Source: Mastigias papua (lineage: Eukaryota > Cnidaria > Scyphozoa > Rhizostomeae > Mastigiidae). Taken from it: a stretch of 64,000 bases of DNA. Each line of letters starts with the position of its first letter. Within the stretch, counting starts at the first letter, position 1. This document shows positions 51,372-64,000 of the stretch, in pieces. The position numbers were made by a program, and so were the translations under genes. Below the pieces are notes generated by a model. It was given only the letters and a program-made list of their open reading frames with translations, made no database searches and was not told the origin of the DNA. The DNA is taken from the NCBI GenBank assembly GCA_964019165.1, contig OZ025274.1:506501-570500 (forward strand), read 5' to 3'.

Positions 51372-54300
51372 TGAGTATGAATTAAATATAATTTTCTTCT
51401 GTTCTTCATACAAGTTAGATATTAATCAAATTGTATTTTTCTTTATGGAACTTACAACAGTTAAAGTGAGTTATACGTGCTCTTTCACCAACACACAGAA
51501 ATATTTACAAAATAGAAATGTAAAACAGGGAGGGCTCTTGATGACAGAATGATGGCTCTGTAATTCTATTTGGTCTATGCTGGAATCTATATACCCAATA
51601 CAGAAAACTTTTGAACTATACCTAATCAAATCATGCTTACAGAAACCCTTTGGAATGCAAATATGAACACCAAAAATATTGAATGTTTCTTATGGAATTG
51701 ACCGGCTGACTATAATGGAGTCTTGGCGATATTTCAGCAAGATTCAGACGATTATCTCTGTGTAATTTGACTGTACTTTGAGTACTTAGGTCTAGTAATA
51801 CCAAAGTCCAACTCTTGGCAACAATTCGACTATATACTTAGAAACAATAAAATTAGTAACTGAATAACAGTAGGATGATGTCCTAGATCTAATTGCAACA
51901 CAAATACAATCAATTTCCATTGCATGCACTGTATCAGTAGATATTCATGAACGGAGTAACACTTACGCATTCTTATGAATTCGACAAGTTTCACGTCGTT
52001 TGGCAACCATTTCGTATCTGCAATCCAACAGGCCGTTAATTGTACGAACTGGTAGTTTTCACTTAAATCAAACAGTGTTCCAAATACTCTTTGAGCCATG
52101 TTTAGGTTCGCTGGAAGCACTTGCCTCAAAATTGTGATGGCAAGACTTAGCTAGTTAAGAGTTTTCAAAATCTCTTTACAGATGTGCCTTGGAATTTGTA
52201 TCTGCTTTGCCCATTTGTCTGCTTTATGGGCCAATCTTTTAAGAAACGTTCCATGGGAAGACGTAAGGCTTAGCTCTTTAGTCAAGATGAAGACAATACT
52301 TCAAGTCTAACATTAACATCTTTATCTCATCGCTCTGTCTACTTAACCATTCTATCTACGGATTTTACTTGGTAAAAACAGCGAAAAAACAAACTAAAGG
52401 ACAATACTTTACGTGAAAAAAAATCAACTTTTAGATGATTCTCTTTTTCTAAGCAGAGCCAAGAAAAATCTGTTGGTACTGCAGAACTTCACTATAGCAC
52501 GAAAAGTGGGAACTCTCTTTTAGCAAACTGAAAGCTTTTTTACTCTGACGAGTGTTGGGCAAAAAAGCTTTCAGTATGCTAAAAGAATGTTCCCGCTTGT
52601 TCGTGCTTCGGCACTACTGAGCAGGACCACATCGTGGTATACGTGCTCAGGTATAAAAAAATAAATAAATAAATAACTGAATAACTGAAATAAACAAAGG
52701 AGTTGGGGACACCACTGACTCCAATTATGGACCAATGGAAAATTTGAAGGGAGTTAATTATAAGCATGCCAGTTAAAATGTCAAGTTCACAACAATAGCC
52801 TAGATCAGTGGTGCCCCCATCTCAAACAAATACGTAAGTTAATGTCTAAAAAACTGTGATTTGATCGCGGTTTAGTGCTACATTAATGGCCTTAGGAATT
52901 ATAAAAGTTATAGCGTTTTCTTCGATTGATTTTTGTAGCGTTTTAATCGGTTTGATGAGGTTTCTGTTTTGGAAAGATCATACATTTGAAAGTGGAGGCT
53001 TAGCCCATTGTTGAGATTTCCATCAAATAATGTTTTGAAGTCATATAAAATAATCCTGGCATCTTATGCTACAGTATCTTCTGGCTGTGGTAGGCTACTT
53101 GAAGTATACACTAGAGCATCTTCATCTACATAATTGAAATACAACAGGTCTTTGATGCAATACAAAAGGCCTGTAATGTAAAGATATAGGATAGAATAAG
53201 AGCATAGATGGATCCTTGAGGCACCTCTAGTAAAAGCAAGATTGTCGCAGGAGTTGTTCATTGGCACATTTACTGCATTGCTGGTTATACTATTATAAAT
53301 ACGATTGTTTTGGTTTTTGGAATGAGATGATAAGCTGCCTCGCAGCTGAGGCTTTTTACCTTGACCGCTTTATATTTCATTATTAACGGATGTTAAGAGT
53401 TGAAACATACGGTCTGTTGCGGCTTACCTTTGGCTGTTTGCTAGGACACTTTGCTCGTGCCATAATTATTGAAGAGCCCTTCTAAACGTTCTATTCTAAT
53501 CATATATACAGTTTAAACTTTCTTTGTATAGATTTTTAAGGGGTGTTTTTGACCTTGTTGATATGATTTTAATTAGAAGTAAAAAAAATACGAAAATTTC
53601 CTCATCATCTGCTATAGTTTTGTCCTAACATATTTATACCTATGTTTGAAAGAAAAGGTCCCAGTAATCTTGAAACAGTTTCTAGTAACCTTCCTCCTTG
53701 TGGAGCACATTTATTTGGCTGTTCATTCGAATTCGATGATTTTACTTTGTTTTGCATACCTAAGATCATGATTTTTGCATCTGACAGTGTTTCCTTGAAA
53801 CTATCTAAGCTTCAATAGTTCGATAGTTTACCCACTGCTTCAATGGCATTTATCGTGTGTTGGAAAGCAATCAGCCCAGAGGCTGCCATACTTTCAGCAC
53901 TGGGTTAAGAGAACACTCTATTGAATTTTCTCACAATGGAAAAGTAGTTTCATCTATACTGACAACTGACCAATCCGATTGAGAACAAGCAAAGGTAATC
54001 CATTTTCTTCTCAAATTAATTCACTGTACTTGTGACTCTACTAAAGTATACCTCAAGCTGGTTTAGTTTAATTTCCAACCATTGCCAGAAAAAGTAGGTT
54101 TGAGCAATTCACCTGGGACACCATAACCAGCGAAAAGGGTACATTTGAGAATTTATCAATCCATAGAAATATAGTTTCCAGATGGCTGACCTCAAAATTA
54201 ATGAACCTCCCTGAAGAATTTAATTAGCGATTGCTACGCCATATGCGATTTGGTTACTTTATTCTCCTTTTGTTCCTTTCTTTTGTTTAATGCAGTTGTT

Positions 54301-54631
54301 TATTGCACACAGCTCAGCTCCTTCAAGCCCCTTGATATTCCAGCTCCTTTTAGGTTTTCTTCTCTTTGCTCTGAAGATGAACCTTCGGTTAGCTAAAAGC
54401 ATCTTTACTGGAATATGAGGTTGAGACCTATGCAGAAAACCTTATTTGTGGCCAAATTCCAGAAAGTATCTCCATTGAAATACCGCTCCCTCTTACCACC
54501 ACAGTTATATAGTTCAGCAAGACTCTCAAGGGTAAAGAACAGGTAAGTTTGAACTATTTTATAATAACGAGAGAATTAGTATACATTGGAAACGAATTCT
54601 TATATGATACCGTTTATTAGGCATGACGAGC
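51372..54631. other. Tail-to-tail interval between the two MYND genes
   Basis: 3.26 kb between two convergent stop codons. It contains hairpin element copy 2 (52463-52620) and otherwise AT-rich DNA with no recognised exon. It should hold the 3'UTRs of both genes. Confidence 0.5.
52463..52620. mobile_element. Hairpin element copy 2
   Basis: Inverted arms read CACTATAGCACGAAAA at left and AAAGCTTTCAGTATGC...TTCGTGC at right. This copy keeps the outer left arm (CTGTTGGTACTGCAGAACTT), which the other two copies lack, and has a shortened right end. The interior loop is short. Confidence 0.8.
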
Positions 54632-57600
54632 TTAAGTTCCTTTTAAAGAGCATAGTTTGTTATGAATCCAAGTGTGCTCCTCAAGGCAAGTTTTGTCGCA
54701 ATAGAATGCTTCATTACATTCACAACCATGATGCACATCATATTCACCACAATGTAGGCAGATCTGATTGAAAACGAATGTAATTTTCAAATACCAATTG
54801 CCATTTAGAACAGTCAAAGTTACAATTCCAGATGAAAACACTCAGAGTTCACCAAAGTAAATGAATTATCAACACAGAGGGATTACACTTCCTAACGGTT
54901 TTTTATGTGGCACTGACTATGTGTCATTTACCATCACACTCTTTGCTCGTTAGCAATATATTGCATGAGATTTGCAAAAGAAATAAAGCGTCTTGTGATA
55001 TACTCATACACACATGCATAGGTACACACATAAAAACATACATTCAGGCGCACGAGCACGCAATTTCAATTACCTTTATTCCTTCGTTCTTTGCTCTAAT
55101 TACATCATTCTTAATTTTGGCATACGCTCTTTTACATTCAGCCTTCTTTCTTCTCTCTGCATATTTCAGCTCTTTTATCATTGTTCTTTTAACCTCATCC
55201 GCCATATTTTGATCAAGATTCTTTATCAGACTTTCCCTTTCTTTATGGAGCATAGTTTCGTAAATTTCGTTGATCCTGTTGTTGTGGATTTTCTTTTCTC
55301 TTTCAAATTCAGCTTCAAGTTTGGGCTGAATGTCCAATAACAGTTTGTTCCTGAAATTTCGGTATTCTTCTGGGTAGTTATCAAGAAGCTCTTGATTAAT
55401 TCTCTCAGCTTCTGAGACTCTCTTATCATCATACATCTTCACCCAGAGTAAACCTTCACAAGCATCTAGATAGTGTAGGATAAAATTCTGACTTCTGGAA
55501 TATTTACAATGAAAAGTCAGACAACCGTTTCAATAGTATGTCTTGACAATGATAGACGACGAAAGATAGACGAAACTAATATGTCTTCATAGCAATAAAA
55601 GCAACATGATGAAGAAATATCTGCTGAACTTCAGACCAAAAGAGATTGAAAAGTAACGGAAGCATTTCCATATGTTGAGAAACTCTCACTTCTAAGACTA
55701 TTATATTTCCTTACACAGCAGAATATATGCAACTGTCAGTCAACATTAATTTACGAGATCTGTCTTTTGAAAAGAACAAGCAATTTTAACAACCGGGGAA
55801 TGGATAGGTCAGATACTAAAATTACGCAGAGTAATTTGAAATTTCGTTTGATACCATGTATATTATGTTCTTATATGAAGACCTTTTCAAAGCAAAATTA
55901 GAGTTCCTATGTTTTTAATTATTAAGTAACACCATGAGCATGCAAATTAATAAACAGCAAAAAAAGCTAATGACCACTGGTTTGTTTAAAGCTTGTGATG
56001 TAGCAGAAGTTTCACAGATATATGTAGGAGCAAAAGTCACAATTTGCACACTCCGTTCCTCTACGAAGGAGCATTGGTCTCCAAGAATAAGCAGAAAACC
56101 CTGAATTGCACGACAAGATAATGTGCAACATGCTCTGTTTTACAGTTGATAGTGCGTACTTATTGCAAGTCCATGATCCTGGAGTGGACAGTCAATTATC
56201 ATGGCTTAATTTTAACTGTCTACTGCTTTTGCATTAATAGCCTTTCTTTACTGTATACAATTGAATTTACAGCTGACTTTGTGAAGCAAACAGTTCTACT
56301 TTAGATTGTAGACTTTTTCATCCAAAGAATCAATTAGTATGTCCTTAGATAAGGGATCCTAAGCGATTCATCTGTTGCTGAAGAGCCAATGTCGACCTTA
56401 AGTCTTCTGATAATAACAGCAGCTGGTGGTGACTTAACATGAACTGTATTGCGACATCGATCTGCAGGCCAAATTGACGGTTAGCTGTTTTATCCCTCGA
56501 TTTTGATCCAATACTCTATTGATTACACAAACTAAAAGGCAGCAACCCAACTGCATCTACTTATTTAAATATCCGGACGGCAGTACATTTTCAAATGATT
56601 TCAATTCAGTTTCAAATAATGAGATTTTTCCCTCGAAATAAGCTTCAGTTAATTTATTATTTACTCTCCTATTTAGCATAAACATGAGTTCAAAAGGTTT
56701 TCGTAGAAGTCCTCTTATCTCATTATATCGTCATGTTTAACGATATAGGAGAAATATTTACATAATTTTTGTTGCTATCTAATGGCTCGCGTTCATCTAA
56801 ATCCTATTAAATGCAGCCCTACTAGAGGAGTTTGTTCATCATTACCATAGACGATACATAAAGCTTCTTTCGATTATTGGTAATGATGTAAGATATGTCC
56901 ACATCAATGTAAGTTAGTCATTTCTGTGCAAATAAATTATCTTTATAGCTATACCCTCTATTAGTTAATCAGCTAGAGGTACTTTTTATGCCCAAGCTTC
57001 TAGAAAATTGGACCATTGTGTAACTCTAGGTTTCATAGCTATTGAAGAAAGACAGCCTGAATTTAGTATCGTTTACCAGCCACTGTGAATTGCCATAGAT
57101 TGGATAGCGGACTATAATGTTAGTATTGTTTGTTTCGGATAAAATCAGATCTTATGGCCGGAAGCTTGACATAATCAGAGGGGTTGCATCTGAACACCAG
57201 GAGCAGCAGGTCTTATGATTTAATCTTCACCTTCAATAAAGTCATCAACATATCTCCAATGCCGCTCTTTATAACTAATGATTATTTAATGGCTATTTAG
57301 CAAAGATTCATCGTGTTACTGCGGCCGGTCAAATTTAAAAGTATATGATAGTGCTAAGGCAAAATTGCCTACAATGAAAGTGAAATTCATATGCATTTAT
57401 AACAAATGTGCTTACTTTCATGCTGATCTTTAGTTGATTTCCTCTTTGGAACGAAGTCCTTCTCAATGTCCATCTTTAATAATGATTGTAGCTGAAACAT
57501 GAAATCATTTTCTTTTGTTTGCATCGTCAGGCTTGAGTCATTGCATCAGAAAGTTCGATTTTTCTTATCTAGAAAATCGTTGTGTTTTGCGTTCGAATTG

Positions 57601-58400
57601 GCAGACCAAGATATTTGCCATGAACGTTTCTCTCTCCAGTATCAAATTTACGTGTATGGTTCTGTCGTCCGAGTAGCGCAGTTTACTTTCTCCAAACCTA
57701 TATCCCTGTCTTACCATCTCTGATTTTATCTTCTTTACTGCCTTTGAGATAATCACGGAATATTTCATACCAAACATATCTACATATACTTATGTGAAAC
57801 AGAATTTGCTGAACTTGGACTGATTTTAGCCTTTTTCTTAAGAATAGTTTTGCTCCTCAAATAGTTTATGATAATGATAATAATATTAATAATAATATCG
57901 ATGATGAATATGAGGATGATCATGATGATGATGATTTCAATTCAGGAAGAGAGGCAGATAACGTAATACTGAATTGTCGTTAAATTTTCTGAGTTCTGTC
58001 ATTCAATTCCTTGTCGACGTTTGTGGTCAGCTTAAATCCAAAAATGAATTATTTAGTCAGAGACTCTGGTGTTCAAATGCAAGAAAAAGAGACACTTGTA
58101 ATGTATGTTAATAACACAATATTAATAACCATAGATGATTTCAAACTAACAAATTATTTCTCCATTAAGAAGGCTTCTATATGTTACACAGAAAGAGGCT
58201 CTAGGATACAGAAGTGTGCCGGAAAGTAGAGATGTGTTTGGGGCAACAGACGTTGTTGCAATTTGTGCTTTGATATACCGATCGTGACCTTGATTAAATC
58301 TCGTCGGTAGATTCCAATTGCTATACCCCCTCCCCACTCAAAATCATTCAGCACGCCGCTGTTTTCAAAACGGTACGTTCTCAAAGATACTTGCATATTT
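54632..58400 (-). CDS. Coiled-coil protein with C-terminal MYND finger (convergent gene B); 5' exons partly unresolved
   Basis: Confident minus-strand exons are 55494-55074 (or from 55487) and 54763-54632 (stop TAA). The long one is charged and helical (EFEREKKIHNNRINEIYE) and ends in phase 0. The last is 43 residues plus stop and forms a MYND-type finger: ICLHCGE, CECNEAFYCDKTC, HTWIHNKLC. Here the second Cys pair is C-x-C. Likely upstream exons are 57491-57416 (LQSLLKMDIEKDFVPKRK), 57788-57652 (ending SDDRTIH) and an open segment within about 58393-58184 (contains GIAIGIYRRDLIKVTIGISK). One possible link exon near 56470-56400 (VHVKSPPAAVIIRRLK) has only a weak GTCGAC donor. I could not join all these in a single frame. 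Function unknown. It mirrors gene A on the other strand. Confidence 0.6.
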
Positions 58401-59042
58401 AGCAGACACGACGCAACAAATGGATGTGTTCAAAACATCTGCGAAACCGATTGATGTACAGATCAATACTTTGTCTTGTCTTTAGTGCGTTTTTGCTTAC
58501 AAAATTGAGTTGGATTGCTATGTGGGACGACCTAGCAAATATTAAAACAGTTGCTGGCAGGATATTAAGCTTGAACATTCAGAGAAGTCCAGAATCAATC
58601 TTGCATGTTGTCTATTGATATTAAAAAACTGCTTTTTGAAGTGCATATTGACGCTGGTAATTTCGCTAAGCAGAATATAAGAGACAAACGGTCCGTTTGA
58701 ATATTTGCCATCATAAACTCATTTTACATCAATACTTTGGATAACATTGTTCATTAGTTAACAAGGATGATTCTCAAATTGCAATTTGATAACTTTCGCA
58801 GGCACTTCTATGCCTCTCATTTAAACTTCAGTGAGCTAGAATCATTTTAAATATTTACAATGCAGCAAGAAGATGCTTATAAGAACCATGGGTTTAAGAA
58901 CCTATTAGGCTAACATTTTAAGCTACTTTGTTATCAGTGGGGTTGGAGTAAAAGTGTATAGATAGAAATTGTGTAATTAAGATCATCATCTATTTGAATG
59001 TGACTTATAGCACTTTCTTCCAAGGTTAATTACTATGTTATA
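58401..59042. other. Intergenic DNA, no gene recognised
   Basis: AT-rich DNA upstream of MYND gene B and downstream of GPCR 3. Nothing supportable is seen. Confidence 0.4.
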
Positions 59043-59055
59043 TGTTTATATATAT

Positions 59056-59248
59056 AGTGTATAGTATATAGTATATAGTATATAGTATATAGTATATAGT
59101 ATATAGTATATAGTATATAGTATATAGTATATAGTATATAGTATATAGTATATAGTATATAGTATATAGTATATGGTATATGGTATATAGTATATAGTAT
59201 ATAGTATATAGTATATAGTATATAGTATATAGTATATAGTATATAGTA
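59056..59248. repeat. 7-bp tandem repeat (TATATAG)n
   Basis: About 28 copies of TATATAG, with two or three G-for-A variants near 59175. It creates an artefactual Tyr/Ile/Leu-rich frame on the minus strand. It lies between MYND gene B and GPCR 3. Confidence 0.95.
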
Positions 59249-59575
59249 AACAGAGATGAAATCGGTGTAAACATTTAAGAACCTACTTTAAGAACCTTAG
59301 TAGCCTAACGCTGCTTCGAGTACCATTTACATAAGATCCTGTTGAGGCTAAGTCGCAATAGTCAGATTCTGATATGCGCGCTACTACTGTACAAATAAAC
59401 ATTTTGAATATGTGATAAATATCAGTCTTACAGACAAAAATTCCCTAAGATGTAAGAGCATGGTTTAAAACATAACAAGTGAATGCTACATGAAATAGAT
59501 AAAGCCAGGAAGAATATCTCTAAAGTAAAAAGAGTTTTTATAGGTAAACTGGATAAAAACGTCGATAGACTTGAT

Positions 59576-61169
59576 TTAACGTTCGAAGCTTTCTTGAGTA
59601 GCCCCATTTATTACGCGCATGGGGTATAACTCCATGGTTGGAGGTGTGGGGTGAAGCATGCTTTTAACATCTTCCCTGAAACTTCTATCCATAATGCTGT
59701 AAATTATAGGATTAACAGCGCTGTGCATGTACACCAGTGATGCAAAAATCTCAACCACTTCCAAACTGTAGTTCTCTGTAACGGATCTATCACTGAACTC
59801 GTACCATAGATACCAAATGTGAACTGGGAGAGTAAGAAGTGCAAAGAGGGTGACGATAACAACTAGAATTCTCACCATCTTTCGCTTGGGCTTCTGTCTG
59901 CGCTTAGTAGAGTTTCCATTGTCAGCTGGGGAGCGATAGGTACTCCGTTTGATTGTCTTACGATGTTTGACAACTTTGAAAACCATGCCAAAATGAAAGA
60001 AGATTATAAGGAAGACAGGCAGTAACCATGTCGATAGGAACTGATACAGCGTGTACCACTTTGCAAACTGAGGATGAGGGTAAGTAAAGTCATGGCAAAT
60101 GTTTTCTTGGACATCCAGTGCCATAGCGTATGGGATGAAATTTGCATAACTGTATCCCCATATTGCCAACACAAGAAGACTAACCTGTAGATTGTGAATA
60201 ATTATGGATTTAAATCGAGGAAACATTGCTGAATACATTATTGTATTCTTAAACTATTATGTCATTAAAATTATTTCGAGTTTCGAGAAAACATTTTTAC
60301 TGATATGCAGAACTAGTTTTTAAAATAATTATAGATATTTAAATAGCATTATTAAAGTTAATAATATATCGCAATTAGGTTAGTGCACTCCCAATGAGAT
60401 GAAGCAGATGAAGTCACACGGCCGTATATTATTGAGAAAGATAATTTTCCTCCATCCGAATTGAAAGTGAATTAATTTATCATTTTACTACAGCACGAAA
60501 AGGCGGGGGCATTCTTCTAGCATAAAAAATCTTTCAAAAGGCTTTCAATATGCTAAAAGAATGTTCTCGCTTTTTCGTGCTATGGTGAAGTTCTGTAGTA
60601 CCAACAGGCTTTTCACGTAATTTATCATTCAATACCTTTTTGGTGGACCAACGATGAGCAAGTGGGTTGGAGATTCCTTGAAATCTCTCAAAGGCCATTG
60701 TTGTAAGGATGCAAACAGAAGCTGTAAGTGAAGCAGATTGGGTGGTTGTTAGGATTTTGCAGACACTACTATGCTCAATCCAATGCTGCTTACTTATCCG
60801 TTGATAGATGTCCAAGGGTATAGCGGTTGCATAAATGATATCAGCCAATGATAAATGGCATATCAATTGCTTATAGGCCGACAAACCGCTCTGCTTGAAC
60901 TTCTTCAGCCGAACTATGATGACTGTGATGTTTCCAAATGCTGCCACCAACAAGAAAGGGATGTACATTGCAATTAGGATTATACTAAACACGGTCATCC
61001 CATTATTGTTGACAGTACCAGACGGAGCAGTTGTACTGCTGGTGTAGTTAGGTGAGCTTCCATTTTCTTTGTTTTGAACCATCTTCATTAGCGTCCCATT
61101 ATAGAATACGTATGCCATTGCGAGTGGTTTGCTAGGAACTGTTGTTGTAGTCGGCATTTTGCTTGCCAT
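59576..61169 (-). CDS. Class A GPCR 3, two exons, sister of GPCR 2
   Basis: Exons 61169-60636 (178 codons) and 60184-59576 (202 codons plus stop) join in phase 0 to 380 residues. The donor is AAG|GTATTG and the acceptor CTACAG|GTT. TM1 has GN (79-80) and TM2 has LAD (D110). C137 precedes R162 of ERF (161-163) by 25 residues, and ECL2 has CHDFTYP, so the disulfide is conserved. ERF replaces DRY. TM6 reads FALLTLP without the toggle Trp; TM7 has NPIIY. The N terminus has sequons and Ser/Thr runs. ECL2 (DV-x4-CHD) and TM6-TM7 closely match GPCR 2. The intron falls at the start of TM4 and holds hairpin element copy 3. The ligand is unknown. Confidence 0.88.
60485..60617. mobile_element. Hairpin element copy 3 inside the GPCR 3 intron
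   Basis: 133 bp. The left arm reads TTACTACAGCACGAAAAGGC; the right arm reads GAATGTTCTCGCTTTTTCGTGC with the tail AGTTCTGTAGTACCAACAG. It is flanked by the 12-bp direct repeat TAATTTATCATT at 60473-60484 and 60618-60629. The right copy of that repeat lies 6 bases inside the intron from the splice donor of GPCR 3 exon 1. Confidence 0.88.
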
Positions 61170-64000
61170 CTCAGATTGCAGTTTGAACTAACTTCATTTG
61201 TATCTACAACAATCAATATTTTAGCCATAAATCCATTTGAACACGTTTAGAAACACCTAATTTTTATAAAAGTAGATTTAACTTCTTTTAATCTGCTTCG
61301 ACAACACTCTCCTCAAAGTACTATATTAGATCATCTAGCATATGAAAAATCAAATGAAACAATTTTCCTCAAAAAATATACTTCTGTATGAGAGACATTA
61401 TCTTTGAAGCCAAGAATCGTGAATGACGCAGTATGTCAGTTTTGCCTCACTTGAAAATACCAGACACTTGCCAATTTTGAAACGATTCTTCCAGGAATAA
61501 AGAAGGATAAGTTAGAGCTTGAGTTACTTATTCAAATTATTAGTCAAAAAAGAAAACAAAAGGATGTTCTTTTATTCATAACATCTTTACCTATCACCAT
61601 TAAAAATGAGGATTAAAGACATAAAATGTGCTACATTCTGTTCAAAAATGGCATTGGGCGATCTAGTCCCCACCTTTGATGAGAACCGCAGCTCTAATAC
61701 TTTAATCCAACAAAAAACAGATGAATCTGAGACACCACATTTAATCATACATTGACCAAAACTATCTTGTACACCTCTTCTCTTTCTCGTGATTAGATAC
61801 ATGACTACGCAGGGAAGATCGATCCTCTGCCATGCAGCACATGCGGTCTCAAAGGCATAGTATTTTTACCAGTGCATGCAATTAGTGATAAATTTTGTGG
61901 CTTGTTCTCTCTGAGCGTAATTAGATAGACTTTCATTTAGGCATCACTATAGATACAGTTTAAAGTAGATGTTTTTCAATCCCTGTTCGTTTAAATCCAT
62001 TTGATTAATTTCTCTCTAAGTTCCTTAATGTTGAACAAATAAAAGAACATCTTTACGAAACTGGAGTGAGATGTGCCTTGTTACATGGAGTGGATCTCTA
62101 TTACAAAGATACTTGTCTGGTATGACATTTAGTATCATAATTTCGTCATATAAACCATTTTCAGTGTATACATCATGGTTTATGTATTTGCCTGTACCAT
62201 GGCAGGAAATTCGTTCTTTGACTCAGGAGCAAACAAACTGTCGACTACTTTCCCGCATTTCATTGACACCTTCCAATCTCACACCCATTCATCTGAAGAG
62301 TCTGGAAAACTGCTTCTGACTTTCATGTATTTAACAGTTTGACTTGAAGTTGTTGACCACGCCTCTAGCAAGGAAAATTCATATCGTCTGATAAGTTATT
62401 TTAGCTGTCTTGTCCATGTCTTCCTTGAATTAGCTAGTTTAAGAGTGGGAAATGCCGATAACAAGATTTAACGAGCTTCTATTACAGCTTTGAGAATCAT
62501 CAATTGCCAGAGGATCTTTCTTTTTGTTGAAAATGTAGAATTATTATTTACTTGGCTAAGTATTTCAAAAAATCCCATTGTGAAGTCTTTCTTTGCCAGA
62601 AGCTAAGCCCATTAGATTACACAATTTATCGTTTGCAGTGCCTTCAGTCGTTCCAAGACTATCGATTGATTTGGAAATGTTTCATCTGATAAAAAATCTC
62701 ACCCCCTGGTACTGACATCAGGCTCAGAGTCCTTACACGTTGCTTTCGTTAAGAAAGTCTAAGTCTTAAGCCATGTGTTTATATCCTTCTGCGTTTTTTC
62801 ATTCGTGATTATGCTCTACGTATCTTAATCTGAAACTTACAGTGAGTGTAAACCTGCTGCATTTCATAATCACTCTTTGTAGTGCAATTTTTCTTTGAAA
62901 AAGCACGTTTACCTACAGCTTCCTTCTTGTGTGCATATTTATCTGACGCTGCTCAGAGTATAAGACGTCATCATGATGATCGAAATGATCCTGGAAAACT
63001 ATGTATCCAGTTGTAGATCTATCTGTACAAACTATTTAATAGATTCTGCGAATAAGCCAGTCTGTTAGAAGAATCTGAGAGTGAAATCGAACTCCTGTTT
63101 TCCTATAGGTCTATAGACAAAAGGACCTCGTTTTTACACTCAGACATTTTATACTCTAAAGAGCGTCAAATAAAAAGCTTTCAGGAACTTCTGGCCATCC
63201 TCGCTAGCTTCAAAGCAATTTTTTATTTAACGATTAAAATTTCACATACAAAATTTCACTTTTACCGTATAGTAATAATCATAGGCATGAATTTTTTTCT
63301 CACAAACTATAATCTTATATGCAAAATTTCATGCCCCTATCTGCTTTAAATTTCTATTAACTATAAGCAAAGGATGAATTTATGCTGTTCTTAGTTTTTG
63401 GCAAAAGTCTGAGCTTCAATGTTCTGATCCCTATCAAAAACTCATTCATCTCAAAAATTTGTCAAGTTATGAGTCTATGAAGTACTGCTGTCACTGCCCA
63501 ATGCATATAGCAAGATATGGTAGTCATGTATTCAACCTCAATCCTTGATTATGTTCTGCTATTATGCCGTTCTTAAATTCCTTGAAAGTCAAGAAACACT
63601 CCCATTACTATAATTGCGTGCAAGCTACGATCTGATCGCTAAGGGAATTTTTGTGCCGCTTCTCAGCTTATATTAACTATACATAACTCTGGCTATGAAG
63701 GGAGAAGCTGAATAAGAACATTAACAACTTATTCCATCAAATTGTCAACTGCTCCTCATTCATGGTACTGCATAGTAATAGCAAAAACATTTATCTTTAT
63801 CTTCTAATGTCGACAGGTGGGAATCGTAAAGTTTCTGTTAAGAATGGGCGAAATCGTTGTGTACAGAAATTATTCATACAGAGTTACCAAGGGATAATCA
63901 ATGCTAATGGACATGCAATAAAGGAAGTAAACAGAAGAGAAATAATTATCACGTTTGCCAAAATATTGGGCAACTATTTCAAAGGTAGTTCAAAAGGTGT
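61170..64000. other. Right-end DNA, no gene recognised
   Basis: This contains the promoter side of GPCR 3 and AT-rich DNA. Open frames here (61587-61802 minus, 62071-62319 plus) show no family resemblance. A short segment at about 63148-63186 resembles one arm of the hairpin family (ACTCTAAAGAGCGTCAAA...AAAGCTTTCAG). No exon or RNA gene was recognised. Confidence 0.45.

Noticed and set aside
54632..54763. SMYD-type methyltransferase from the MYND finger
   Set aside because: No SET domain motifs are present in the neighbouring exons, and the finger is C-terminal; SMYD proteins embed it within the SET domain.

Overview
The window is nuclear DNA from an animal. It has spliced genes with GT/AG introns in nearly every coding region, AT-rich intergenic DNA, long (TG)n, (AG)n and (AT)n microsatellites, non-LTR and hAT transposon remnants, short inverted-repeat elements, and rhodopsin-class GPCRs. 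The gene set (a tectonic, PAGR1, MTFP1, C2H2 zinc fingers, MYND fingers) is metazoan. One intronless GPCR, two odd GPCRs and a RTE/CR1-like retroelement suggest an invertebrate, perhaps an early-branching marine one. I cannot place it more closely.

Layout. 0.6-2.2 kb (-): an MTFP1 mitochondrial fission gene of four exons. About 3.1-5.3 kb (+): a seven-finger C2H2 gene, head-to-head with MTFP1. 7.0-8.0 kb (-): an intronless class A GPCR lacking the usual extracellular disulfide. 11.3-13.0 kb (+): a second C2H2 gene, clearly a sister of the first because its finger intron sits at the same codon. 13.0-16.9 kb: a likely long 3'UTR, then repeats. 16.9-18.0 kb (-): an intronless peptide-type GPCR. 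18-26.3 kb: no gene recognised; inverted-repeat elements. 26.3-39.1 kb (-): a 15-exon tectonic gene that I could join in one open frame of 1302 codons, with an hAT remnant, a hairpin element and two microsatellites in its introns. 39.5-44.6 kb (+): a seven-exon PAGR1 gene, head-to-head with the tectonic, with a broken LINE in intron 5. 46.7-51.4 kb (+) and 54.6-58.4 kb (-): two convergent genes that both end in a 132-nt MYND-finger exon. 59.6-61.2 kb (-): a two-exon GPCR related to the 17-kb one, with a hairpin element inserted 6 bases inside its intron. 61.2-64 kb: no gene recognised.

The genes do not form one pathway. Tectonics act at the ciliary transition zone, PAGR1 in the KMT2C/D histone methyltransferase complex and MTFP1 in the inner mitochondrial membrane. 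The GPCRs are surface receptors with unknown ligands. The most unusual observations are the enlarged tectonic with Ser/Thr-rich inserts, the mirrored MYND gene pair, and a family of hairpin elements flanked by long target duplications. All exon joins are read by eye from splice signals, phase and family similarity, without transcripts.
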